From: Rossellomorea aquimaris | GTDB lineage: Bacteria; Bacillota; Bacilli; Bacillales; Bacillaceae_B | Direction of reading: 5' to 3' | Assembly: GCF_003315075.1 (NCBI RefSeq) | Contig: NZ_QNRJ01000026.1 | Coordinates: 1-49,712 of the forward strand | Length of the DNA stretch: 49,712 nucleotides | Shown: piece after piece, positions 43,905 to 49,712 of the stretch | Numbering within the stretch: the first letter of the stretch is position 1 | Layout: the number at the start of each line of letters is the position of its first letter | Made by a program: the position numbers and the translations under genes | The notes under the pieces: model-generated | Told to the model about the DNA's origin: nothing | Seen by the model: the letters and a program-made list of their open reading frames with translations, nothing else | Databases searched by the model: none

Positions 43905-44861
43905 CTACTCTTCTGCAGGTGCTGGAGCTTCTTCTCCTTCAGGTACAGCAGGAGCTTCCCCGCCTTCAGGTGCAGCCGCAGGGTTCAGCACTTGATCAAA
44001 TGCTTTTTTAAGATCTTTATCTTTAATGTTTAAGTCAGCTTTTTCGATTTCAGCTTTCATCGCTTCCTGGATTTTTTGAGGATCCACTTTCGAAAGCTTG
44101 AGTTCTTTTTCGATTTCCTTTTTCATCTCGTCAAAGGATTTCTTTTCTTTTTTATCTGTCACTTCAATGATGTGGTAGCCATATTCTGTTTTGATCGGCT
44201 CACTCACTTTGCCTTTTTCTAAAGTGTCCAGAGCTTTAGAGAATTCAGGTACGAAGTTTTGACGACCTGCATTGTCTACCCAGCCTAAGCTTCCGCCATT
44301 TTCAGCAGAACCAGGATCTTTAGAGTATTCTTTTGCAAGTTCTTCAAACTTTCCACCATCAGCTAATTTTTGTTTCACTTCTTTAGCTGTTTTTTCATCA
44401 TCTACAAGGATGTGACGAACTTGAATGTCAGGCTTCCATGTCTCGTAGTATTTCTTTACTTCTTCTTCAGTGACTTTCACGTCAGAGATCGCAGCTTTTT
44501 CTTGAAGTAATTGAAGCTTTAAGTATTCTTTAAACGATTTTTCATCAAGGTTATATTGTTGTAAGAACATTTCGAATTGAGGTCCCAATTGATCTTTGGC
44601 TTCATTCAGCTTTTCGTCAACTTCCTCTTTCGATACGTCATACTTTTCTTCAAGTACTTTCGTGTAAACCAGTTCTTGAAGGGCTTGTTCCATTTGTGGA
44701 GTGAATTTTTGCTTCATTGATTTGTAAAGTTCATCTTTTGTTACGTCTCCAGCTTTTGTTGTTGCAACAACGTCACTGTTTCCTTCAGCACCGTCTCCGC
44801 TGCATCCTGCAAGTCCAACGACTCCCGCAGCCAATGATACTGAAATGATCCATTTTTTCAT
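43905..44861 (-). CDS. prsA: Foldase lipoprotein PrsA (peptidyl-prolyl isomerase)
   Basis: A 318-residue extracytoplasmic lipoprotein with lipobox Cys20 (LAGC). After a helical N-terminal chaperone part comes a parvulin domain (about 135-230): VRHILVDDEKTA, LAKEYSKDPGSAENGGSLGWV and EYGYHIIEVTDK. A Pro/Ala/Glu-rich tail ends the protein. It folds secreted proteins and penicillin-binding proteins outside the membrane. ATG 44861 (MKKWII) is preceded by GGAG; the TTG at 44870 is not needed. Confidence 0.95.
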   Translation of the reverse strand: MKKWIISVSLAAGVVGLAGCSGDGAEGNSDVVATTKAGDVTKDELYKSMKQKFTPQMEQALQELVYTKVLEEKYDVSKEEVDEKLNEAKDQLGPQFEMFLQQYNLDEKSFKEYLKLQLLQEKAAISDVKVTEEEVKKYYETWKPDIQVRHILVDDEKTAKEVKQKLADGGKFEELAKEYSKDPGSAENGGSLGWVDNAGRQNFVPEFSKALDTLEKGKVSEPIKTEYGYHIIEVTDKKEKKSFDEMKKEIEKELKLSKVDPQKIQEAMKAEIEKADLNIKDKDLKKAFDQVLNPAAAPEGGEAPAVPEGEEAPAPAEE

Positions 44862-44988
44862 GGTGACCAACTCCTACAATATATTCGTTTGATGGCTTGT
44901 CAAATTTCTACAAACCATACTATAACATACTTTTCCCATGAAAAAAATATTTTCCATATTAATCTTCAGAAATATGGGCATTTTACAC

Positions 44989-45017
44989 ACCCATTTCCTA
45001 GGTACTTTCATATGATA
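44989..45017 (+). promoter_or_regulatory. Possible sigma-K promoter of the first sscA-like gene
   Basis: CATATGATA (45009-45017) fits the sigma-K -10 consensus CATANNNTA, with AC 18 bases upstream as the minimal -35. Late mother-cell expression would fit a coat-assembly micro-protein. Confidence 0.4.
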
Positions 45018-45047
45018 AGAGCGAAGAGAGAAAAGGAGGTAATAAAT

Positions 45048-45134
45048 ATGAGCTGTGGATACAATTCCGGATTCGCGTTAATCGTAGTGCTGTTCATCTT
45101 ATTAATCATCGTTGGTGCCGCATATATTTACTAA
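45048..45134 (+). CDS. sscA: SscA/YjcZ-family spore micro-protein 1 (28 aa)
   Basis: A 28-residue hydrophobic peptide: a short MSCGYNSG head, then one membrane helix FALIVVLFILLIIVGAAYIY. It matches the YjcZ/SscA family; SscA (YhzE) in B. subtilis is a small protein needed for full coat assembly and is also found near prsA. A strong AAGGAGGT ribosome site is present. It differs from the next two copies in its head, which carries a Cys. Confidence 0.85.
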   Translation: MSCGYNSGFALIVVLFILLIIVGAAYIY

Positions 45135-45221
45135 AAAAAATTAAATTTATGACATTAGCCTAAAACAAACGGCAGCTAACTTGAATAAGATAAATTAGCG
45201 CTTCAAAGGAGGTGGAAAGTT

Positions 45222-45305
45222 ATGGGTAATGCATACGGCGGAGGTTTCGCGTTAATCGTAGTACTGTTCATCCTGTTAATCATTGTGGGTGCAGCATGGC
45301 TATAA
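45222..45305 (+). CDS. sscA: SscA/YjcZ-family spore micro-protein 2 (27 aa)
   Basis: A 27-residue protein, MGNAYGGG plus the same FALIVVLFILLIIVGAAWL helix. AAAGGAGGTGG precedes the ATG. It lies 87 bp after copy 1. The near-identical nucleotide sequence of the helix in all three copies indicates tandem duplication. Confidence 0.85.
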   Translation: MGNAYGGGFALIVVLFILLIIVGAAWL

Positions 45306-45345
45306 TTTTAGCCTCAGGGTTTAAAGTTATCGGATAAAGACTGTA

Positions 45346-45385
45346 GAGGGGGCAATACCTTAAGAAAGGCGGCCCCTTTTGCTTT
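45346..45385 (+). terminator. Weak terminator after copy 2
   Basis: AGGGG pairs with CCCCT (45346-45378 region) below a small inner stem, followed by TTTGCTTT. Imperfect. Confidence 0.4.
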
Positions 45386-45431
45386 ATTCATATTTAGGCG
45401 GCTTTTTCATACATGAAAGGAGGAAGCGCAG

Positions 45432-45518
45432 ATGTCAGGTGCTTACGGCGGAGGATTTGCGTTAATCGTTGTTCTATTCATTTTGTTAATCATCATTGGT
45501 GCAGCATACGTTTATTAA
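45432..45518 (+). CDS. sscA: SscA/YjcZ-family spore micro-protein 3 (28 aa)
   Basis: A 28-residue protein, MSGAYGGG with helix FALIVVLFILLIIIGAAYVY. AAAGGAGGAAG precedes the ATG. The separate leader and terminator suggest independent expression from copies 1 and 2. Confidence 0.85.
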   Translation: MSGAYGGGFALIVVLFILLIIIGAAYVY

Positions 45519-45543
45519 TTAAACGGTGACTTATAGAAAAAAC

Positions 45544-45576
45544 AAAGCAGATCCGGCTTTTCCGGATCTGCTTTTT
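45544..45576 (+). terminator. Terminator after copy 3
   Basis: A perfect 13-bp stem (45544-45556 / 45562-45574) with T5. Confidence 0.9.
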
Positions 45577-45582
45577 GCTTGT

Positions 45583-45739
45583 CGCCTCTGAACGAGCCGC
45601 CTCCGCTTTTCTGATTGTCCAGCTCCAGGGCTTAGAGGCTCGAGGTCATAAGTCAAATCTGCCAAAAAGGCAAAAAAACGCCTTTCCGGCAGATTCGTCT
45701 TATGCTTTTCGCCTCTGAGCAAAGCCCTTCCGCTTTTCT
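45583..45739. repeat. Repeat element with direct-repeat ends and inner hairpin
   Basis: Two 30-bp imperfect direct repeats, beginning CGCCTCTGA and ending TCCGCTTTTCT, lie at 45583-45612 and 45710-45739. Between them 45648-45677 pairs with about 45680-45706 into a long imperfect hairpin. The TGTCCAGCTCCAGG block is a phrase common in dispersed repeats of Bacillus genomes. Confidence 0.7.
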
Positions 45740-45917
45740 ATGTAAATAATATTTCTATATAAGAAGAGACCAGTAGTATGGTGATTAGGATATTGATGGT
45801 TCTAAACACCTTTGGTTGGCGTTCTTCAGGTATTTCTTTTTGTAAACATAATGCGTTTGTCATTTTATTTATATAGAATAAGATGAAAACAGCAAACACT
45901 AAAAACATGGAGATCAT
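45738..45917 (-). CDS. Small two-helix membrane protein (59 aa), unknown
   Basis: A 59-residue ORF starting MISMFLVFAVFILFYINKMT, with one transmembrane helix at each end (about 3-17 and 41-58) and a charged middle (QKEIPEERQPKVFR). GGGGAGGGG lies 5 bases upstream of the ATG. The TAG stop overlaps the last bases of the repeat element, so the repeat's insertion may have defined or trimmed the C-terminus. No family recognised. Confidence 0.65.
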   Translation of the reverse strand: MISMFLVFAVFILFYINKMTNALCLQKEIPEERQPKVFRTINILITILLVSSYIEILFT

Positions 45918-46137
45918 CCAAACCCCTCCCCGTTATCTCCTATAGACTATACATTACCAAATTATTTCCCTAATTGGTAGCAAGAGTGTTGCCTTAGTTC
46001 ACGTAAATGAAGCTTTTTTCGTATATGATGCCCTTCAGGTATGAAGAAAAGGTAAATGAAAGCAGTGAATCATCCCGAAAATATGAGAAGGATGATTTCA
46101 TCCATCGAGTGTATGCTTCAATGGCCATCCATCATCC

Positions 46138-46674
46138 TTACTGATAAATCAATATTTCGTATCCATCTTCATTTTCTTCGATTAAAGCATTCTTTGGTGA
46201 GTCTATCAATTGTTTCGCATAAATGAAATCAATGGCACAGATCCCTGAATGAAATGCAAGGAGCATGGTAAAGTAATGCGAATAATGTGGGAAATGGAAG
46301 CACCCGTATAATAAAATACTGTTCAGTACAAAGAATGGTGCCACAAGGGCGACCAAATAACGGTATTTTGAAATTGGCTGATCCACCCGCAATGAAAGTA
46401 TCGGCAAAAAATACATTTTTCTGTTGCATTTGCATTTTATTTTTCTCACAAAAGGCAAGATGGGCACGATGTGAAAAAATTTATGCAATGGATAGATACT
46501 GATCAGTCCCAGGAAGAATCCCAGGAAATGCTTATCGTAAAAAGCACTCGGAAATAGTAAGTTGATTGGTACGTATATTAATGAGAATACCATCATCATG
46601 ATGATGGATGAAAGTAAAAAGACTCGGTAAAATCCGAATTGTTTTTCCAGATTGATTGTTTTCCAGCAATGCAT
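46138..46674 (-). CDS. yhaJ: DUF3267-like membrane protein (YhaJ position)
   Basis: A 178-residue protein with about four transmembrane helices (near 20-40, 50-65, 108-128, 135-155). LHKFFH in helix 2 is an HxxxH motif resembling the zinc site of DUF3267/M50-type proteins, but with Lys instead of the catalytic Glu of HExxH, so protease activity is doubtful. Position before yhaI suggests yhaJ. ATG 46674 follows GGAGGCG; the longer start at 46707 is unsupported. AAGGATGAT / ATCATCCTT (46088-46139) may end it; 45918-46087 otherwise shows nothing. Confidence 0.65.
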   Translation of the reverse strand: MHCWKTINLEKQFGFYRVFLLSSIIMMMVFSLIYVPINLLFPSAFYDKHFLGFFLGLISIYPLHKFFHIVPILPFVRKIKCKCNRKMYFLPILSLRVDQPISKYRYLVALVAPFFVLNSILLYGCFHFPHYSHYFTMLLAFHSGICAIDFIYAKQLIDSPKNALIEENEDGYEILIYQ

Positions 46675-46868
46675 AAAAAAATCGCCTCCATTAGACGAAG
46701 TAATCATAGTTAAGTGCCTAACATACTTTATTACGATTGCCGGAAAAAATCAATACATTTCAGGCTGATTTTTTCATATTTTTTAGAAGAACTTTTTGGG
46801 AAAGGTATGTTATAGTTTTGTACAATGAGAGTATGAGAATTTTCTGCAATGATTGAAGGGTGATTAAG

Positions 46869-47198
46869 ATGAATGATTTACTGAAACGTATAGAGAAACT
46901 AGAGTATTATCAACGGTTAATGGCGGAGATGATCCCGGAAAATGGTTTTCCATTTCATCGAATGATCATTCAAAAAGGTTTGTCGGAGAGGGAAGTGAAG
47001 GAGTTCTTTATGGTTTGTGATAGGTTGAGCAAGAAACTCCAAAAGCAAAAAGCGGAAGGATTCGTGTACAATACTCCGCTTTTCAAAGAGTTTGAAGAAG
47101 AGCTTCATTCAAAGCTGAAGGTTCATGAAGTGGTTGATAGCTGTTTAGCTCAAGACATTTATCCAGCTTTGATGAAACAGTTAAAGAAGAGCTTGTAG
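46869..47198 (+). CDS. yhaI: YhaI-family protein (DUF1878)
   Basis: A 109-residue all-helical cytoplasmic protein. MNDLLKRIEKLEYYQRLMAEMI and PLFKEFEEELHSKLKVHEVVDSCLAQDIYPALM fit YhaI (113 aa, function unknown), adjacent to hpr as in B. subtilis. ATG 46869 follows GAAGGG at 8 bases; GTG 46860 overlaps that site. It converges on hpr with a single base between the two stop codons and no hairpin, so their transcripts must overlap. Confidence 0.85.
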   Translation: MNDLLKRIEKLEYYQRLMAEMIPENGFPFHRMIIQKGLSEREVKEFFMVCDRLSKKLQKQKAEGFVYNTPLFKEFEEELHSKLKVHEVVDSCLAQDIYPALMKQLKKSL

Positions 47199-47199
47199 A

Positions 47200-47775
47200 T
47201 CAAGCCAGTTCTTCTTCATCTTGAAATAATTCTCCGAGTTTTCCATTATCATCAGAAAAATCATTTTCAATGTTATGAAACGATTTTTCGAATATCTCCA
47301 TAAAATCATTTCCATATATATTTCGCACGACGGTCATCATCTCAATCATTTCAGGGAACTTTCCATATAATTCCCTTAATGGGGAAACTCCCTGGAAGAT
47401 TGAATGGCTCTCAGGCTTATAGTTCTTCATTAACTCAAGAAGTATATTTTCCCCTTTAGCCGTCAATTGAATATAGGTGTTCCGTTTATCGTTCTCCCGT
47501 TTAGAAAACTGTAGTAATTCCCGTTCTTCTAATTTCTTGGAGAAGTTAAACGCAGTTGAAACGTGCATAACACCGAACTTGGCTACGTCTGAAATCGAAG
47601 CACCCTTTAAATGATACGCAATCCAGAGAATATGATGTTCGTTGATATTTAAGTCGTATGGCTTGATCCATTGCTGCCAGTCCTTTTCTATGGCTTTCCA
47701 CAGAGCTTTACTAAGCTGAGCCATCCTTTGACTGAAGAGCATAGCCTCTTTCAAAGTAAATTCTCTTTCCTTCAT
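47200..47775 (-). CDS. hpr: Transition-state regulator Hpr (ScoC), MarR family
   Basis: A 191-residue MarR-type repressor. [67 protein letters not shown] is nearly the B. subtilis Hpr sequence and holds the winged-helix DNA-binding domain; [10 protein letters not shown] forms the wing. Hpr represses extracellular proteases and sporulation genes. ATG 47775 and GTG 47784 are both possible; neither has a strong ribosome site. Upstream, 47819-47824 and 47845-47850 form a GTACCA/TGGTAC repeat; 47851-48104 is AT-rich with no gene. Confidence 0.93.
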   Translation of the reverse strand: MKEREFTLKEAMLFSQRMAQLSKALWKAIEKDWQQWIKPYDLNINEHHILWIAYHLKGASISDVAKFGVMHVSTAFNFSKKLEERELLQFSKRENDKRNTYIQLTAKGENILLELMKNYKPESHSIFQGVSPLRELYGKFPEMIEMMTVVRNIYGNDFMEIFEKSFHNIENDFSDDNGKLGELFQDEEELA

Positions 47776-48104
47776 CTCATTCACCCACTTTGCTAGAAAA
47801 TCTTTTTAAATCTAAGTAGTACCAAAATGACTTACTAAAACAACTGGTACAAAAAAGAAAGCGCTTATATTTTATTATGCCAATAAAGTAATAATTAATA
47901 AAGGTTAAATTGACAAAATTTTTCGAAGTATTTAATTTTTGGTTTGGACATACTGTGAAAAACAGAGGTCGGTGGGTGGATGGATCCTGTAATGACGGGA
48001 TTTGTTCATGTAATTATTATATTGAAAGAAAAGAAGGGGGATAATATTTTTTTTTCAAAACATGTTTCTTCAGAATCGATATAATCCCTATTTCCACAAT
48101 AAAA

Positions 48105-48146
48105 CCCCACAGTCTTTCCTCCTCATTAGTGAAAAGGGCTGTGGGG
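48105..48146 (-). terminator. Terminator after yhaH
   Basis: CCCCACAG / CTGTGGGG stem with a long loop and a T-run on the minus strand (AAAA at 48101-48104 on plus). Confidence 0.75.
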
Positions 48147-48152
48147 ATCTGG

Positions 48153-48524
48153 TTATTGATTCGGTGTATTTGCTGAGTTAATCGATTTTTCCAAGTCTTC
48201 AATGGTTCTTTGGATGGATTGGATTTCTTCCTGAAGTCTTCGATTATTGGGCTCTGTCGAAGCCTGCCATTGTTTGAAAGAAGCTTGAAGATCTTTCGAA
48301 AGCTGCATGACCGTTTCTTTTCCTTCCTGAGACAGGGTGCCGATGGAATCTTTCAATTCGCCAATATTCACCTTCATCTCTTCGATTACTCCAGTCCAGT
48401 CATCTTTCTTGTCCTTGATTTGTGCCCGGATATCTTTCCCCGATGAAGGAGACGTAAGAAGGGATGCTACTCCTCCAACCACTCCACCGATTAAAAGCCC
48501 GTAAGCCAGGGATTTCTTGTTCAC
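48153..48524 (-). CDS. yhaH: YtxH-domain membrane protein YhaH
   Basis: A 123-residue protein with an N-terminal glycine-rich transmembrane helix (LAYGLLIGGVVGGVASLL) followed by PSSGKDIRAQI, the YtxH/GvpP motif, and a long amphipathic coil. YtxH-like proteins are often stress-induced (sigma-B); the role of YhaH is unknown. GTG 48524 follows GAGGTGA; GTG 48533 lies inside that site. Its position beside hpr matches B. subtilis. Confidence 0.8.
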   Translation of the reverse strand: MNKKSLAYGLLIGGVVGGVASLLTSPSSGKDIRAQIKDKKDDWTGVIEEMKVNIGELKDSIGTLSQEGKETVMQLSKDLQASFKQWQASTEPNNRRLQEEIQSIQRTIEDLEKSINSANTPNQ

Positions 48525-48687
48525 TATGATCACCTCGTTCTTCTAGTTCTATAATACTCTATTTCTACAATCAACATGTATTCTCCTTTTCCCTTTAAAA
48601 ACAGATTAAAACAACTCAATTCATAACTTTCTTATTTGCAGCATAAAAATAAAGGTAAGAGGTGGAGTAAAGGAGGGGTTGTAATCG

Positions 48688-48882
48688 ATGGACGGGATAA
48701 TCTTTGGTTTCTTTGCCCTCTGTGCAGTCTTATTTCTAAGTATGGTGTATAATTTCATTTCCATTCAAAGGCCGGGTATGTATCCTCCTAAGAATATATT
48801 AAAAAAGCGTGCTGCCATAATGGGGTCCGGTGGGGTGATCACCTTTTTGATTGGAGTGCTCTTATGGGTTGCAGTCAAGTAA
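48688..48882 (+). CDS. Small two-helix membrane protein (64 aa), unknown
   Basis: A 64-residue protein with helices at about 3-22 and 45-62 and a basic linker (SIQRPGMYPPKNILKKRAA). AAGGAGGGG (48669-48677) precedes the ATG. It ends in a perfect bidirectional terminator shared with trpP. I cannot name it confidently. Confidence 0.7.
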   Translation: MDGIIFGFFALCAVLFLSMVYNFISIQRPGMYPPKNILKKRAAIMGSGGVITFLIGVLLWVAVK

Positions 48883-48891
48883 GATATAGAA

Positions 48892-48936
48892 AAAGCCCTC
48901 CATTCAGGTGGCGATTCACAATGAATGGAGGGCTTT
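48892..48936. terminator. Bidirectional terminator (48688 gene / trpP)
   Basis: A perfect 14-bp stem AAAGCCCTCCATTC / GAATGGAGGGCTTT with a 17-base loop. Confidence 0.92.
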
Positions 48937-48948
48937 ACTATGATTAAA

Positions 48949-49485
48949 TTAGGATAGCTGTTCTGTTGTGACAGCTTCTCGAATGGTTGAACGTTTTAAA
49001 ATCCCGTTAATGATTGGATAGACCACAAACATTGCCCCGGCGTTAACAAGTGTAGCTGGAAGTACGACTGCTGCAAATAGAGCAAAGAAAGCTCCAGGCA
49101 GACCGACAATCACATAAGCAGAAAGTAAGAATATACTTCCTGATACGAGTGTACCAATAGCTGTTAGAACAGAAGCCCCTACAAGTGAACGAGTGACCTT
49201 TTTAGTAGACAGGAAAAGTCCGTAAAAAACGAATGCCGTGATCGGTTTATCGATCAGGTTAGGTAAGAATCCTCCAGGGAACTGTGTTGTCAGACCTGAA
49301 ATGACTCCAGTTAATAAACCTAAAAGCAATACGTTTTTCTTAGCTGGAAATAATATGATGCCCAGAAACATCATCGTAAGCATCATGTCCGGCTTCATTC
49401 CTAAGAAAATTCCAGGAATCACTGTGTGCAGGACAGCTCCGATCCCCACTAATAATGACAGGGATACAAGTGTTTTTGTATTCAT
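48949..49485 (-). CDS. trpP: Tryptophan transporter TrpP (YhaG)
   Basis: A 178-residue membrane protein with five to six helices (TrpP is about 172). GMKPDMMLTMMFLGIILFPAKKNVLLLGLLTGVISGLTTQFPGGFLPNLIDKPITAFVFYG is highly characteristic. It imports tryptophan. In B. subtilis its translation is repressed by the TRAP protein bound over the ribosome site, and the same triplet array is seen here directly upstream of the ATG, overlapping GAGGAGA. Confidence 0.93.
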   Translation of the reverse strand: MNTKTLVSLSLLVGIGAVLHTVIPGIFLGMKPDMMLTMMFLGIILFPAKKNVLLLGLLTGVISGLTTQFPGGFLPNLIDKPITAFVFYGLFLSTKKVTRSLVGASVLTAIGTLVSGSIFLLSAYVIVGLPGAFFALFAAVVLPATLVNAGAMFVVYPIINGILKRSTIREAVTTEQLS

Positions 49486-49487
49486 TT

Positions 49488-49528
49488 CTCATCTCTCCTC
49501 AACTAAACTATACTATTTGCTTCTCCTA
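49488..49528 (-). promoter_or_regulatory. TRAP-binding (NAG)n array over the trpP ribosome site
   Basis: On the minus strand six triplets, TAG, TAG, TAG, GAG, GAG, GAG, start at an exact 5-nt period (complement positions 49513-49515 down to 49488-49490). Up to three more, irregularly spaced, lie at 49520-49528. The last triplets include the Shine-Dalgarno, so TRAP-Trp binding would block ribosomes. Confidence 0.9.
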
Positions 49529-49563
49529 ATGTGCACTGTTGCCATTAGCGAAAAGATAGGTAC

Positions 49564-49591
49564 ATTATAACATACCGAAAATCGTTGTCAA
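49564..49591 (-). promoter_or_regulatory. Consensus sigma-A promoter of trpP
   Basis: TTGACA (49591-49586), a 16-base spacer and TATAAT (49569-49564), both perfect hexamers. Start of transcription is near 49557, about 30 nt before the TRAP array. From 49592 to the window end I see no gene. Confidence 0.88.
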
Positions 49592-49712
49592 AGATTAATT
49601 ATTCTGAAAAAACCTGAGGTTAATTGTAAAATGAAATGCAACACTTAAAAATAGAAAAGCCATAGGGGAACCGTGTATCATTAATGTCGACGAAAACAAT
49701 TAACTCACGGAG

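Noticed and set aside
47868..47881. cre-like AAAGCGCTT upstream of hpr
   Set aside because: Matches the core palindrome but misses two defined cre positions; not enough to call a CcpA site.
47905..47935. Plus-strand TTGACA promoter in the hpr-yhaH gap
   Set aside because: The -10 is poor (TAATTT) and no plus-strand gene follows for about 750 bp.
48017..48202. 61-codon minus-strand ORF after yhaH
   Set aside because: It overlaps the yhaH 3' end in another frame and reads through the yhaH terminator hairpin.

Overview
The window comes from a low-GC, endospore-forming Gram-positive bacterium of the Bacillaceae. Evidence is an alpha/beta SASP gene behind a sigma-G promoter, spore-associated YheC/YheD ATP-grasp proteins, three SscA/YjcZ-type micro-proteins, hpr (scoC), and gene order matching the Bacillus subtilis yheI-yheA / yhaX-yhaG (trpP) segment. 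A marine or soil Bacillus-like genus such as Rossellomorea is my guess; no rRNA is present to confirm it.

Layout. 1-4.0 kb is accessory: the 3' part of a DDE transposase, a long imperfect palindrome, then a yfcC-type carrier and isoaspartyl dipeptidase (iadA) unit behind a near-perfect sigma-54 promoter. A 20-bp-period repeat follows. 4.0-6.6 kb holds an MFS exporter and a short sigY-yxlC-yxlD ECF sigma unit with its self-recognised promoter. 6.7-11 kb is the bmrC-bmrD heterodimeric multidrug exporter with a leader peptide and attenuator. 11-16.8 kb has a small membrane-protein pair, an NAD(P)-binding protein, a tcyABC-like cystine importer and fumarase.

16.8-26.3 kb is mixed: sspB with a structured leader that folds like a tRNA, msmX with its yxkF neighbour, a CstR-like persulfide sensor, yheE, a ferritin-like protein, and four tandem YheC/YheD-family ATP-grasp genes where B. 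subtilis has two. 26.4-33.4 kb carries yheB, yheA, yhaX, hemZ, an acyl-CoA synthetase and an enoyl-CoA hydratase (yhaR-like). 33.5-34.1 kb is gene-poor and holds two related palindromic repeats in opposite orientation. 34.2-45 kb has yhzC, yhaQP (ABC exporter), yhaON (SbcD/SbcC-like), a Bmr/NorA-type MFS exporter, yhaM (3'-5' exoribonuclease), yhaL and prsA. 45-49.7 kb has three sscA-like micro-genes, another palindromic repeat, yhaJ-, yhaI-, hpr- and yhaH-like genes, and trpP with a run of TRAP-binding triplets over its ribosome binding site.

The most unusual signal is the sspB leader (17103-17171, minus strand). It has a 7-bp acceptor-like stem, three arms, a near-canonical T-loop and an encoded A-CCA, and lies between a perfect sigma-G promoter and the SASP start codon. 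Other notable points are the six exactly 5-nt-spaced NAG triplets at trpP, the sigma-54 promoter of the iadA unit, the bmrCD attenuator, the four-gene ATP-grasp cluster and the sscA triplet. All family names come from recognising protein motifs and gene order by eye; no database search was run.
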